DNA of 64,000 bases, taken from Trichaptum fuscoviolaceum. Taxonomy: Eukaryota > Basidiomycota > Agaricomycetes > Hymenochaetales > Trichaptaceae. Location: the NCBI GenBank assembly GCA_910574455.1, contig CAJSYZ010000009.1, forward strand, positions 2,187,040 to 2,251,039. Reading direction: 5' to 3'. The notes beneath the pieces are model-generated. The model had not been told where the DNA came from. It made no database searches and saw only the letters and a list, made by a program, of their open reading frames with translations. Within the stretch, counting starts at the first letter, position 1. Each line of letters begins with the position of its first letter. Position numbers and translations under genes: made by a program. This document shows, in pieces, positions 45,623-57,930 of this stretch.

Positions 45623-46837
45623 ATGCAACATAGCTCGATCTTGTCGGATCTATCTCCTTATGCTATCGAAGGAACCGACCGAGTGTATTATATTCCGGAG
45701 TTTGTGTCGGAAGAAGAAGAGACATATCTGATACGCCAGGTATGTGCTAAGACATTTGCGGCGTCATAAAGCGTGAACAGTAGATACAGCTGGTATTTGC
45801 TATCTTGAATTGATATCCGTGCCTCACGGGCTTTTGACTCAGGTTTGTTTGTTAGATAGAGAACGCCCCTAAGCCGAAGTGGAAATCCCTGGCAAATCGC
45901 AGGTGATAACATGTTTTATTCGGATTTTCCATGGCAATCTTCATTGACTTATGTCTGTATATGAGGCTTCAGATATGGGGTGAGTGATCTTCTTGTGATA
46001 TCAAGTCTGAAACTCAAACCCTAAATTGTATGTCTAATAGGTGGAGACATTACAGCCTCCAACAAGCTTCTACCCCAGCCATTACCTTCTTTTCTCACAA
46101 AATAGTGAGTGGCATTCTCGGATGCTTGTCCGTATCAAACTATTAAGCATGCCAAGCCCGAATATAATAGGTCGCCTACGCGCCACAGGCGTGTTCTCAG
46201 CTTCAAAAAACAGAGAACCAAATCATGTCATAGTCAATGAAGTCGGCAGTTTCATCTTACCCCCGAGTCTAGAGTAGCATCGCTGAATATCTGAATTATG
46301 CAGTACCTGCCTGGCCAAGGCATAATGGTCTGTTTGTTTAGACTCTAAAACATGTCCAACGTTTTTTTGACAAGGAGCTGCTACAAGCCTCATGAGGATG
46401 GCCCGGCATACCACCCGGTCGTTGGCACCATCTCCCTCGGATCCCATGCGGTCTTCCATTATTATCGTTACAAGCAAGCAGGCGAAACCGAGAGTTCGTC
46501 GGAGAACCAGAGTTCCACACATGGGCGTGTCATCGAGCGCGAGCCTATCCTCACGGTACTCCTCGAACCAAGGAGCTTGGTCATAACGACAGCCTCCCTT
46601 TACACCGAGCACCTACATGGCATCGATCCCGTCACCAGCGATACCTTTGTCTCGGGCGAATCAACCGAGAACGAGAACGAGGGTTTGTCGCCACAGCAAA
46701 TTGCAAACTTGGGTTTGCTGAAAGACGCGACTATAATCGATGTTGTTAGGAAGGGAGGTGTGCTGAACAGAGCGACGAGGGTCAGCTTGACGTGTCGAGA
46801 TGTTGAACGCGTCATTTCAAATTTATCGCATCGCTAG
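45623..46837 (+). CDS. ALKBH6-like Fe(II)/2-oxoglutarate dioxygenase
   Basis: Start at 45623 (MQHSSILSDLSPYAIEGTDR, then VYYIPEFVSEEEETYLIRQ). Exon 45856-45902 gives IENAPKPKWKSLANRR. A 14-nt exon at 45966-45979 gives LQIWG. Later exons give GDITASNKLLPQPLPSFLTK, NREPNHVIVNEYLPGQGIM and then PHEDGPAYHPVVGTISLGSH. The iron ligands are visible: the HxD of PHEDGP and the distal His of EHLHGID. The RVSLTCRDV end supplies the 2-oxoglutarate-binding Arg. The order and motifs match AlkB homologue 6 rather than other AlkB members. Members of this family oxidatively demethylate nucleic acids; the precise substrate of ALKBH6 is less settled. Ends at 46837. All junctions checked keep the frame. Confidence 0.87.
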
Positions 46838-48010
46838 GCGGGGCACGCTTGCACACTGTTGCTCCGAGCATATCCATTGAAAATATATCTTGTTAGTCCT
46901 AAGCCAGTATACAAATAACAGTTATAAGTAGACATGATCGGAATAGATATAAAAAGACTGAACGCATGGTGATAATAAACTTTTGCTGTATGGCACCTCG
47001 TAAGGTCAACTCCATCAAATCGAGAGTCGACCGAATTTAATGCCACGCGTCTAGAATGCGTTGTTTGTTATTCCCTGCCATTAGTAACTCAGCGATCGTG
47101 GATGATACGCGATGCAATGAGCGAATTATCAGGGTTTTATGTTGATTTAGATGTAATACTTGACATCGGAAAATGCAGAAAGCAGCCCGCATATCCCCAT
47201 ATGTTCGTATAAACGTGAATACTGAGAAGGGTTGATTTGATACCTAGTGCTCAAGAAATGTACTGTAAGACAAGCAAAGTGGATTGAAGACAAGAAGACT
47301 CGGACTCGCGGGAGACCAAGCATTTTTTTAAACTGGCATTTAAGTTCAAGTTGTTGACACGTATTTGGGTACCTTCGCCATTGGTTCATTGCTCCACCCG
47401 GTACTCGTTCGCTGAATCTTTCCCTTTTACTACGACATGCTCGAATTACATCGCTATAACTTTACATCTATGCGCATTATATCTTGATGACCTTTTTGAG
47501 CTTCAGAGTACGAACAATGATAGGGTGCGAACTCTTCAAGCGTTCTCTGTGACCGTCTATCTTGTGCCATTTACATAGCTCCATTGCTGCAGCTCCCTGC
47601 TTTGTTATGAAGTTCCCAATAACTATCATCAGTTGCTTCATTCAGGTGGGCCGTTCATCTAGATTTATTCTTGAGCATCGTGTATGGAACTATTGACCAT
47701 TCTGTTGTAAAGAATTTAACAGAGATGGTGCGCACATCAAATCTGTCAAAGTTGCAGCTCACCAGCATTCATTTCACTGGGAATACAACTGCTTGTGACC
47801 CTACTTGAGTCTTTGCCGAATACTTCTGACTTCCACAAGATGCTTCTTCCCACTTTGTCTCGAACCGTCGGAACCTCTCGTAGTCCCGTGATAAAACATA
47901 TGATGTTTAGACTCTAAGACGACTACATCAACGGTCCCGCACCGAATTATCCATAATTCAATCAAGTTGTTATAAAGGAATCGAGGAAATGCAATAATGA
48001 GCTGAGAGTA
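46838..48010. other. Intergenic region
   Basis: No gene is seen over about 1.2 kb. It is AT-rich. One GACTCGGACTC-like word lies near 47299. The right end contains the promoter block shared with the other rhamnosidase copy. Confidence 0.4.
47883..47908 (+). promoter_or_regulatory. Upstream block shared with the functional rhamnosidase gene
   Basis: GTCCCGTGATAAAACATATG continuing ATGTT matches 21211-21237. It lies 128 bp before the pseudogene start, a spacing close to that of the intact gene, so the duplication carried the promoter with it. Confidence 0.45.
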
Positions 48011-50460
48011 ATGTCAATGCGTCAACGTAACACTCCAGGTTTGCTTGCAGTCTTTCTGTTGTCCGGCGCTGTTGCTGGATCCGTACCGTCAAGTCACGGT
48101 GGCCCTTGGGACTCCTTCAACTTCGCACCGAAGTCGCGTGTAGTTAGGCCTACTGCACTTCACGCAATAAATGGGCCGGTTCAACATGCATCGAATCTTC
48201 TCACGAATTCGGGAAAGGCTACACTCACAAATGGGACGTGGGTGGCCCTTGACTTCGGAAAGGAGGTTTGCACTTGCCTATGGATTGTCTTAGAATTCTG
48301 ATGACCTCAGGTAAGGTTGGGGGACTTATTTCGATGAATATCAGCCCATCCTCGGACAACGGCGCCTTCGCAATTTCTTTCACGGTTCATCAGCCCTACC
48401 ACTTCGGACGACTTTAGCTCTGCCTCAACACGGATGCCTCGTATGATGGGGTCCTCGTACTCGCCCCTTCCGAATGGCTTTTGGACCCAACCGGTCGACC
48501 GTCTCCGTGGTGGCTTTCGCTACCTTACGATTATTTCCTCTTCTAGCACTATCGCAATAAGCAATATTTCGTGCTTAATCTCGTTTGCCCTGCATGTGAA
48601 GAATATGCAGGATTATGCTGGTTATTTCGAAGCGTCGAATCCGGTCTTCCATAACAAAAGTTTCTTGACGAAGCTCTGGTATGCGGGGGCCTACACTGTA
48701 CAGACAAACACCTTATCCGCGAACACAGGGAAGCAGGTGTCTATTCCCAGTTCTCTTGGTAAGTCGTTGTTGTCTTGTCTTACTGCCATACTGAAGCATG
48801 CTTTGCGGACACAGGCTGGGAGAATAATGCAACAATTGGAGTAGCAGGTCCTATTATACATAGTTGATGGAGCAAAGCGAGATAGGTGAATTTTCCGTCG
48901 CATATTTATCGTCTTTCCGCTTAAACGATCCTCAGAACTGTTTGACCAGGTTCTTTATAAGTTATTTCATCGAGAATAATTGGTTTACTCATAATGCCCC
49001 AGGTGATATGGGTATGTATCTCTATCTCAACTGCATTTGTGTCCACAAACGATCTCATCCCGACTCGGAACGCTTTGTCGACATTGTTTGCTCAAATGGA
49101 CCCTGTCACTGGTGCCTTACCATACTCCGGACCTCCTCTGAACTTCCAAGGTAGTGATACATACCACGCTTGGACACTAATTGGCACACACAACTACTAC
49201 CTGTACTCCGGTGACATCGATTGGCTGCAAACTGTATGGGCCAATCACGTGCGTAATAATATTCGATTGTCTGCTCGTTGAATTTTAACCCTTTACAAAC
49301 CAAAGCTGTACAGTACTTGGAAAACAAGGTCGCACCATGTGTTCTCATAAATGTGACAGGCGTAGAGGACTGGGCAAGGCTCGGAGGTGGAGGTATTAGT
49401 GCTGAAGGCAACGCATTGTTATACAAGGTAATCAAGTCGTCCGTCATGATGCTCGCAGTCTCGTAACTTAAGGAATAAATCTACCATTAAGGTACTCACA
49501 AACAGCGCTGACCTCGCAAAGTATATCAATGCGACTACTATAAGGAATGCATGGTCCTCACACGCCACTTCTCTCAAGATGAAGTTCAATGAAGTCTTCT
49601 GAGCTGATAATCTCGGTATGTATCGTGACAACGATACGACAACACTCTGTCCACAGGATGCCAATTCCCTCGCTGTTCTATTTAACTTGACGACCCCTGA
49701 GCAGGCTGGCTCCATCAGTGAGGGTCTCAACAAAAATTGAAACGATCTCGGACCCGTTTCCCCCGAGCTTCCTGACACAATTTCGCCATTCATCAGCGGT
49801 TTTTAGGTACGCCTGACTCGGAAATAATTTAACGGGTGTAAATCTTGAGAGTGAAGATTGGTTAAAGTTACAAGCGCACTTCCTTTCAGGAAATGATGAT
49901 CGTGCTATGGACCTTCTTAGGCGTGAATGGGGCCACATGCTTTACACTAACCTCAGTGTAGAGCTCACCTTGCTAGAAGGCTTTACTGCAAACGGTTCAC
50001 TAGGGTACGTCTACATTGTTTTATATTACGAGTATACAGACTAATCCATTTGTAATAGCTACCTAGCTACCGTTCTTACGACTATGACTTCTCCTTTACA
50101 AGCCACGCACACGGCTGGAGTACCGGTCCAACGTCGGCACTGACATACTACGTGCTCGGTTTACAAGTCGCCACCCCGATGGGTGAGACATGGACACTGG
50201 CGCCTCACTTAAGCGGCCTTTCAGTCGCTGAAGGCAGCTTCGAGCCTCCCCTCGGTACTTTTCGCCGCAAAGTGGACTGCCTCTGGGAGTAGTGTAACCA
50301 TTAATGTTTCTACTCCATCTGGGACGAACGGACAGGTCATGATGCCGAAGGGGAACAAAGTAAGTATCGATGGCAGATCGGTAAAGTTGACTGAGTCGAA
50401 AATAAATCCCCTTACCGCAGGAACACATATCGTCGTTGCTTCTGTTGCTTCTGTTGTACT
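48011..50460 (+). pseudogene. Decayed second copy of the GH78-type rhamnosidase
   Basis: It is colinear with the gene at 21332-23768, including signal peptide (LLAVFLLSGAVAGS), exon order, the 14-nt micro-exon and the C-terminal domain. Lesions relative to the intact copy include an 11-bp deletion near 48385 and TGG-to-TGA changes at 48943-48945 (in the AVWP micro-exon), 49600-49602 and 49738-49740. There is also GAG-to-TAG at 49804-49806 and a shift near 50260 (TTTTCGCCGC against TTTCGCCGC). The catalytic motif is therefore cut. Similarity remains high along the whole length, so the duplication is not ancient. It is convergent with the carboxypeptidase gene about 165 bp away. Confidence 0.88.
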
Positions 50461-50625
50461 TATACTTTTAGAAGAAATAAGGTTCGAGCAAGGAAGTCGT
50501 TTATATTTTCCGTATATCTGCACCAATTCGCATTTGCACAAAAGGCGAGATGCAGTACGATGATCTATCTAAGTGAATGGGTCAAATACACAGTTTATGC
50601 TCCTCCAAAATGAAGTTATCGCATT

Positions 50626-52679
50626 TCAAAGAGAATCCCCCTTCAGCCATCTGGCTACCATCGCAAGTGATTCTGCAGGCTTATCATGAGGGACGTAGAG
50701 TCAAAAAGAAAGTCAGCATCAAACTTATGCAAAAGAGGAGTTTACACTTATCATATGTCCGGCTGCCCAAATGGTCGCGAATGTCAAAGGGCCAGCGCTC
50801 TTCGTTACACCAACGTCAGTTCCATTCACCGTCCACGTGCGCCAATCCTGCTCATTGAAGGCTTTGTGTCCAGCCCATTCCAACTTCTCCACCCATAATT
50901 TGTTCGCAACCCAGTTGCATTGCCAGTCATATGTACCCGCGTAGATGAGGACGCGTATGCCACGCCCTAATAGTTGCGCAACATACTCCTTCGTCGGATG
51001 AGAGATCCTGTCGGAGTGTGCTCGGAATCCAGCACCGACAGTGTTGGAGCATGAGCTAAAGTTAAGAGGTGAAGTAACTCCCAATAGACTGCGCGTTTCG
51101 GGGAGGTTGAGGAAATCCTCAATCGCGTCCGTTTCCAGATAACAAAGCCCGTTACCGACGCAAGACTGCTGTCTATTAGGCCTGATGCTGACTTGGACAT
51201 TAACAGACTAACCTTGGATATATCATACACATTTCGCCCTAGAGAAGGTTCCATAAGCAGTAACAGCATCAAAACTTTTCACTTACCACTTGCCCGATAT
51301 GCGACACTGAGTTCAGAATCGCAGAAGCTCGTTGCAGCATTGCAATTCATATCGTCAAAGATATCAATGCAGTTTTCTTGTATCGCTTTGACACATCGTG
51401 GAAGCTTCGAGTATTGCTGAGTGTTAATTCGAAAGAGAGTATATGAGATTATACACACAGCTTGCCTCATGCGAACGCAGGTTGAAATCTGTTGAAAGGG
51501 TACATCAAGGGATGCTCGTCCGCATTCAACCTCAAAGCGACCTTGGTACAAACTAAGAAGGGCAGCCAAAGCTTCAGCGACACTTGCATAACAGTGTATG
51601 ATAAAAGTGCTTACGTAGAAATGTCTGTAATGCCATTTCCAATGAGCACACTTTTGAGGTTCAGCGTTGATCGACCCTCGGCCACAGCGATAGCATTCTG
51701 GTCCACAATCTCGCCCGCGAAGACAGGAAGATAACGACCCTTTGATTTGAATAATGGTGAGAAATTAAGGGCCTGCTAATATGAGAAACACATATACCCC
51801 ATACGACTCTCCGGACAAGTGCAAAGGTCGGCCTTCGAACTGACTGAAGGTCTCGAAGAAGATGGAAATGAAGGCATGAACGTTCTTCGCGGCAGCCTCG
51901 GTCGTTTCTACGACTTCGTCATAATCTGCGTATGAATATCCAACGCCGACTCTACAAGAACATCGTCAAGGCCTCGATGAGCGATGTGAAAAAATGATCG
52001 TACGGTTGGTCGAGGAAGAAGATGTTTGCTTCTTCATTCCAGCTGTATGGATTCCAAAGTGTGCCATTGGCCGACGAGTTAGACATGTCGATGCTGCAAG
52101 GACCTACGAGTGACCCTCGTTACCCCATACCCCATTCGATCACTGTGCTCAGCGTACCTAGTTCCATCAATAAGCCCATAGAAGACGAGCAACCAGGGCC
52201 TGAGGATTAATTAGGACAATCAAACATAAGTCCCAAGAAAAAGCACTTACCGCCGTTAATCCACATCATAACATCGTCTAATGTCTCTTCAGTAAGACAA
52301 AAGCCATCTGATTAAGGACACTTACCTTGTTCCGGGCTGCGCCTACTCTCAAAGAAATAAAAGAACATATGCTTCGCTCCATAGTCCACGTCCAAGTAAC
52401 CAGTGTAGACGCTATATGATTTCTAAGTACATAGGATGCCCTTCACGTTCAACTCGGAGCTCACTTGACTGTAGGATCGCAGAAGTCGGTCTTCTTGATT
52501 CTGACGCTATGGTTGGGAAAAAGTGGATGTCCGATAGTTGTAAAGATTTCTGTGCTTTGTATGGTTGACAGATTCAACTTCTGCGCCGAAAATGGGGATT
52601 GGAATGGGGATTGTCGGTCAACGAATGCCCAAGCGCCATGTACAACACTGGCGAGAAACGCAAGCCTCAGCAAGAACAT
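50626..52679 (-). CDS. Serine carboxypeptidase (peptidase family S10)
   Basis: Starts at 52679 with a signal peptide (MFLLRLAFLASVVHGAWAF). Exons follow: SVYTGYLDVDYGAKHMFFY, MMWINGGPGCSSSMGLLMEL, NPYSWNEEANIFFLDQP, VGVGYSYADYDEVVE and the catalytic GESYG (Ser codon 51804-51806). Then come GRYLPVFAGEIVDQNA, LIGNGITDIST, a Cys-rich stretch, TSPLNFSSCSNTVGAGF, the catalytic Asp in LIYAGTYDWQCNW and the catalytic His in AAGHM. The last exon gives VPHDKPAESLAMVARWL and stops at 50626. The joint GHM/VPHDKP requires an intron that starts ATAAGT and ends TAC (50751-50695). The enzyme removes C-terminal residues from peptides in the vacuole or outside the cell. About nine introns, most about 50-60 nt. 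Confidence 0.88.
50695..50751 (-). other. Apparent U2-type AT-AC intron (57 nt)
   Basis: Read on the minus strand, the intron begins ATAAGTGT and ends GACTCTAC. A TGCTGAC branch-site-like word places its A at 50713, 18 nt from the end. It separates the codons of GHM and VPHDKP exactly. The GT-AG alternatives nearby destroy the conserved VPHDKP frame. The 5' site is GTAAGT with its first G changed to A, not the ATATCCTT of U12 introns. Confidence 0.75.
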
Positions 52680-54095
52680 GATGGTTGAATGAGAACGAAC
52701 TCACGATACAAGTTGCGTCCATATGGTTCGGGCGAGAAGGAGGACTATCAAGGAACTATTTTTGCTCTGCTTGTGATTGGCTTTCCGACCCCGGGCCGCC
52801 GGGCCAACTTTAACTTGAAGCCGAACAAACGAAAATGTGTCCGTCGTAGAGAAACAGAGGTCCCAACTCGAAATTATAAACTTTATATCCTTCGAAGGCG
52901 CGGTACCTTCTTTACTCAATGACCTCAAAATTATTTTCGCCTTTTCCCATTATCTTCGATGAAACATCATCATGTTTAGAAGGGTCATTGAGCGCAAGAT
53001 AGAACGTACGGTCGGTATCGCCCCAGCCATCTGAGAACATAGCCCTTTCCTTTCGATCGCGGTTGTGCTCTCTTTGTTCCAGCTGGTCCAGTAAAGCTCA
53101 ACCGCGTTCGAATGATTCTTGACGAATCTCGGTTGAGGAGAGACCAGTCGAAGGGGCTCAGTGGTCTGGGAGAGTTCCAAAGCTGCAAGTCGGTGACATA
53201 AAGAGGAACGAGGACCCTAATTCGAGTAATCATCAGATAGTACCCAATCCAAAACAGACTTAGTTCATTCAGGCCATAGTCTAAAGGTATTTCGTGGCGC
53301 GGAGTAGACCTGTGAGCGCAATACCCTGCACGAGCAATCACTCCGCCGGCCTGATCACGCGAACACAAGTTGAAGAGAAGACCAGATGTCGCCGCTTCCA
53401 GCAGCAGCAAGATGGAAGAATAGGAAAGCAAAAAAGGCTACAGTGTCGACCCAACCGTAGAGGTGAAGGGCGCAGCCGTTGATGTGGGAAGCAAACACGA
53501 GCATTTCGCACCAGAGCAAGTGAAGAGATACAACCAACGACCTTTTACTAGTAGGAAAGAGACAGACACCACCTTAGAACATAAATGAGGTGACATATAT
53601 GCAACTCTTCGGTTGGAAGAGGGGCTTGAGGTCACTGAGGTCAATTGAGCCTCTGGAGAAATACTCCACCCCGTCGCAAGTTGTTGTCACATAGAGTTAC
53701 AGGCCAGCTAGTAAAGCATCGCCTTTCAATATAGTTTTGTCAATTACTTCTAACTTGAACGGGGTGTTAAGTCACTGTCAGCCCGGCTGATAGAATCAGA
53801 AGTGATAGAATCAGGCTGAGTTATATCTGGATATGAGAAACGTGTTGCCTGTCGATCAGATCTTCGGGTTATTTTGGGTTGTCATAAACCACGTTCAAAC
53901 TGTTCTTGTATGAGAAAATGGTACGTCCTTACTACTAGTAGTGTATATCTTGTGTATGTAGTAGCTCGGCTCGGAGAACTTTAAGGAGAGAAGGGACTTA
54001 GTAGTTTGCGTGGGAAATACGTTTTCAAGTTCATGTCCTGACACGATTTTACCTCATTTCAGCGTCGCCTTTCTTCGAAGACTCCCCCTTTCTCC
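52680..54095. other. Unassigned interval with possible gene relic
   Basis: Minus-strand open stretches between 52950 and 53640 are above average in length (148 codons at 52985-53431), and one frame near 52990-53060 reads FSDGWGDTDRTFYLALN. I could not connect them into a protein or recognise a family. They may be an eroded gene or chance. The right part (53640-54095) is the CHO2 promoter and includes ACTACTAGTAGT near 53931. Confidence 0.3.
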
Positions 54096-57000
54096 ATGTC
54101 TCAAGGTGAGCTGCGCCGACGGAGAGTGTCAGGCTCAAAATCCGAAGATGCTTCATCCAGGACTCTGGAGGACAAGGGAAAGAAGCCGGAAGAGGTTGTC
54201 TGGGGCAAGACGCCGAGTGGCGAAGGTACGTACCGAACTTCCTTCATGCAGCAGCAAAAAGGAATCAATGTGGTGTGTTATAGTGTTCAAGGTGCCTACG
54301 ACGCATGATGTTATGACTTTATTCCACCCTGGATACCCCAAATCTCACATTGATATCCTTAATTTGACATTGCTCGGTCTTCAAATCCTCCTTTTCTTCG
54401 TTCTTCCACTCTCTATCGCAAAAGTTTTCTTTTTCCTTTACTTTGCATTTTGGAGAATCGCGTACGATGTCGGGCTTGGATGGGTGCTAACGAAGCAAAG
54501 CAAGAAGAAATGGATTGTGCGTGAAATGCAGAAACTCGCATGGCTGGACGAAAAGCGAAATCCGGTAATTCGAAATTGGATACGCCGACAGCTTGCGGGC
54601 AAAATGGGAAAAGACTATTCGTTTGATGTGAGCTTCATCACCATCAATCGGTTTCCTTATCTGACAGCTCGTTAGGACCTGCCTTTAGAATACAATACAT
54701 GGCTGTTATTCAGGCAAGCGGTGGATATTATCTTGCTAAAGTAGGTCGTATAAATTATACTGAAGAGAACTCAGAGAAGCTCACCATCTCGTTAGTGATT
54801 TTGTGGCATATTGCCTTTTTGCTTTTGCGTGCTTCCGAACCCCGGAGAGCTTGTCGGTATTTGTGCATATATTGAGGCACGTTTATTCTAAGCTCAGAAG
54901 CTAGTTCACTTGCTTATAACATAGCAGATGGACGGGTGGAATCACCCTTATCGCTTTCAATCTATGGGTGAAGACTGAAGCCCATCACGTCGTCAAAGAT
55001 TACGGTTGGTACTGGGGCGACTGCTTTTTCCAACGGGGAGCACTCGTGTTTGATGGTGTCTTTGAGCTCGCGCCCCATCCTATGTATTCGGTCGGTGAGT
55101 TTGGTAGGTTAGCACTGGCAATTTCAGAGCACTCATGATTATGAAGGTTATGCGGGCTATTATGGACTGTCATTGATTGTCGGAAGCTATTTCGTTTTGT
55201 TTGTGAGCATAGCCGCCCATGCTGCGCAATTTGGTTTCCTTGTCTTCTTTGAAAACCCGCGTAAGCTGAACTTGATCACAAGATTACTGTTTGCTCACAA
55301 TCTTGGTAGATATCGAAAGAACGTATGGCAAGAAGAAGCTTTTGGCCGCTCGTATTCCGATATCCACGCCATCGCAGAATGGTCAAACAATTATATCACA
55401 TAAACGTAGCGAATCTGCTGCAAGCGATGCCTCAGAGTTGTATACGACGCCGACTGCGACGGAGGGCGAATCTGCCACTGAAACGGATCTCGATACCGAG
55501 ACGGAGACTGAACTCGATTGCCATGTTGGCAAAGGCTTCCCGAACATTTCCACTCCGAGAATTGTCGCGTCTGACTCCTTGCCCACTTCTGGCACAGCCT
55601 CCCCGGTCCCCAGGTCCACGAAGTCTCGCGTTCTTTCGCAACATGATTTGGTAAACAGATACTTCCGAAAGGATCTGATTCTGTTCCACAACTTCGATCC
55701 CCTCCGGTAAGAGAATGCTTTACTTTACGTTAGACCAAACTAAAATCATAATCGCCAGTGCCTCGGATTTCATGTTGGGACTCATTGTGTTCTACGCTGT
55801 CGTGTTCGCTGTTCTGCCGCCCTTGTCGACGAAGAGTACGGTTGTTTTACACTTCGTACATGCTTTTATGTGGCGTGTCTATCATACCTTTGTCCTTGGA
55901 CTTCTCCTTCGCGCTCAGAGCAAGTCAAAGTTCATTGTCAGACATTTTATGAAGCATTACTACTATCCCGAGTATGATAGTGGTAGTGGCGCTGTCGCTG
56001 AAGCGTTTACGAACTGGAAGAGTATTTATAATCTAAGCATGTGTATGACATACAGTACGTTCGTGTTGATGACCGGTTTGCATATACTTACTGAACCAAC
56101 AATAGCGTCTTTCATTGCATTTGCATGGAAGACATACTCGGTACCGCAGGAATGGTTAGTAGGAAACAACCTTTTGTGTCATACGCTCGGATTTGTGAGT
56201 ACAAGAAGGCCGTGCTTCTGTTTCTAGCTCTAACACTGGTCATAGTTCCTTATTCTCTTGCATGTCTGGGCTGCATTCGAGTCCTACGATGTACTTGGGG
56301 CATTCGGGTGGTTCTTCGGTGACTTCTTTGTCGACAATTTCCCTTCGACACTTGAATATACTGGTATCTTCCGGTAAGAATATTCAAGATACTTTGGTGA
56401 CTTGGTTGCTTAGATTTCTTAATGTTCAGGTTCCTTAATAATCCTGAGATTCTGAGTGGAGCGACATTTTTTGGTCTGGCAGTCATAACCGCGAATAAAT
56501 CTGTTCTTGCTCTCGCTATTCTTTCTAATCTATCATATTGGTGGTTTTTGAAGGCTGTCGAGAAGTGGGTGTTAGTTGTCATGAATGACCTTTGTACAAC
56601 ACTGATCAAGAGATAGTCCTCACATGCGCAAGCGGTACGGCGATGCTCTGCGAAAGGATGCTGGTGTTACGAAGATCATCAAGAAGGTTGCGAAGAAGAA
56701 CGCACGTCTTCTGGAGTCGAGGGCGGGAAAACATGGCGATGAGCTTCGCAGAGTTGCAAAGGAAGTCAAGGGTTCCTTTGACAAGGTCTTCGAAGAGACG
56801 GCGGAGGTCGTTGAAGAGTTCCTCACGAAATGTGGGTGGATCAGACTTTTGTTTCCGTATCCGATTATTGCTAATATACGTTAATAGCCAAACCGAGACT
56901 AGAGGAAGTGGTCCAAGACACGAAGGTGCTGTTGCAACAGTCCAGAGAGAGGCTTGTTATCACGTATGTTCATGATTGCGACTTCCGCGTTAACTCAAAC

Positions 57001-57930
57001 TCACAAAATGTGATCGTATAGACGTGTGGCCAGTGACCTTTCCTCCTTCGATACCACCATGTACAAGATCTCTGTCGCAGCGACGAAGTCCCATGGAAAA
57101 TATCGTTTTCATGTTGGTGAACCTATTACAATAAATTGGAGGGCTCCTTCATCCCATTCGAGGAAAGACTGGATTGGCTTGTATAGGGTATGCCCAACCG
57201 CCCCTGCACAAAGTTTGACATTCGTCTGATAGTATATATCCTCCTCCTTTGCACAGCTCGGGGCGAACAAGTCCAGCCTCGTGACTACAACTTCGTCCTT
57301 AGGAATGTGGGCTCCTGTGCATGATGATGAATGGGACGGAGACGTCCCAATTGCCTTCGAGGATAAGAAAGGTGCGGGTAAGGACCCCGAAGAAGGCAAA
57401 ATCGTTTTCAAGGGCGATGTTCTGCCATGGCATATCGGAACGTATGAGGTAACGTACTCAACCGATGTTCAAAACAACTTGAGATTCATGTAATATGCAG
57501 GTGCGCTATCATCATGATGGCAAGTACAACGTCATGAGCCTTGACGGTCCCATCGAGATTTACGGTCAGTTCGCCTACTATGTTTACTTTCTGCATTTTC
57601 TAATAACCTACTACAGTCGATCCTCCGGCATCTCTCGACTTCCAGTCAATCCGTTGGTACCTCATTCACATTGTGACACTTTGCCTTGACTCCGACCCAT
57701 CTCTCGTTCCTCTTTCATCCAAACCTCCTGGCACCCCTCCATCGGGGGAGATGGAAGGTCGTGATCCTGATGATTTTAGGTTCTGGTCAGAAAGGCAGGC
57801 GAAGCGTATCGCGGTGTCTATTAAGGAAGCATTCGATGTCGAATACGATCCAGAAGTCATCCTCGCCGATGCTAATGTGTCTACTCTTACGAATCGAATT
57901 TTAGTGTCGAAGCAGCTGCTCTCAGCTTGA
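54096..57930 (+). CDS. cho2: Phosphatidylethanolamine N-methyltransferase (CHO2 type)
   Basis: About a dozen exons. After a charged cytosolic start ([20 protein letters not shown]) come the first membrane block ([20 protein letters not shown]) and [20 protein letters not shown]. The first methyltransferase core follows: [38 protein letters not shown] Thr/Glu-rich variable loop and a second membrane/methyltransferase core come next ([18 protein letters not shown], then [17 protein letters not shown]). The soluble C-terminal part ends [20 protein letters not shown] and KQLLSA at 57930. The duplicated PEMT cores and the C-terminal domain distinguish CHO2 from the short OPI3 enzyme. It catalyses the first methylation of phosphatidylethanolamine to phosphatidylcholine in the ER membrane. 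Confidence 0.92.
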
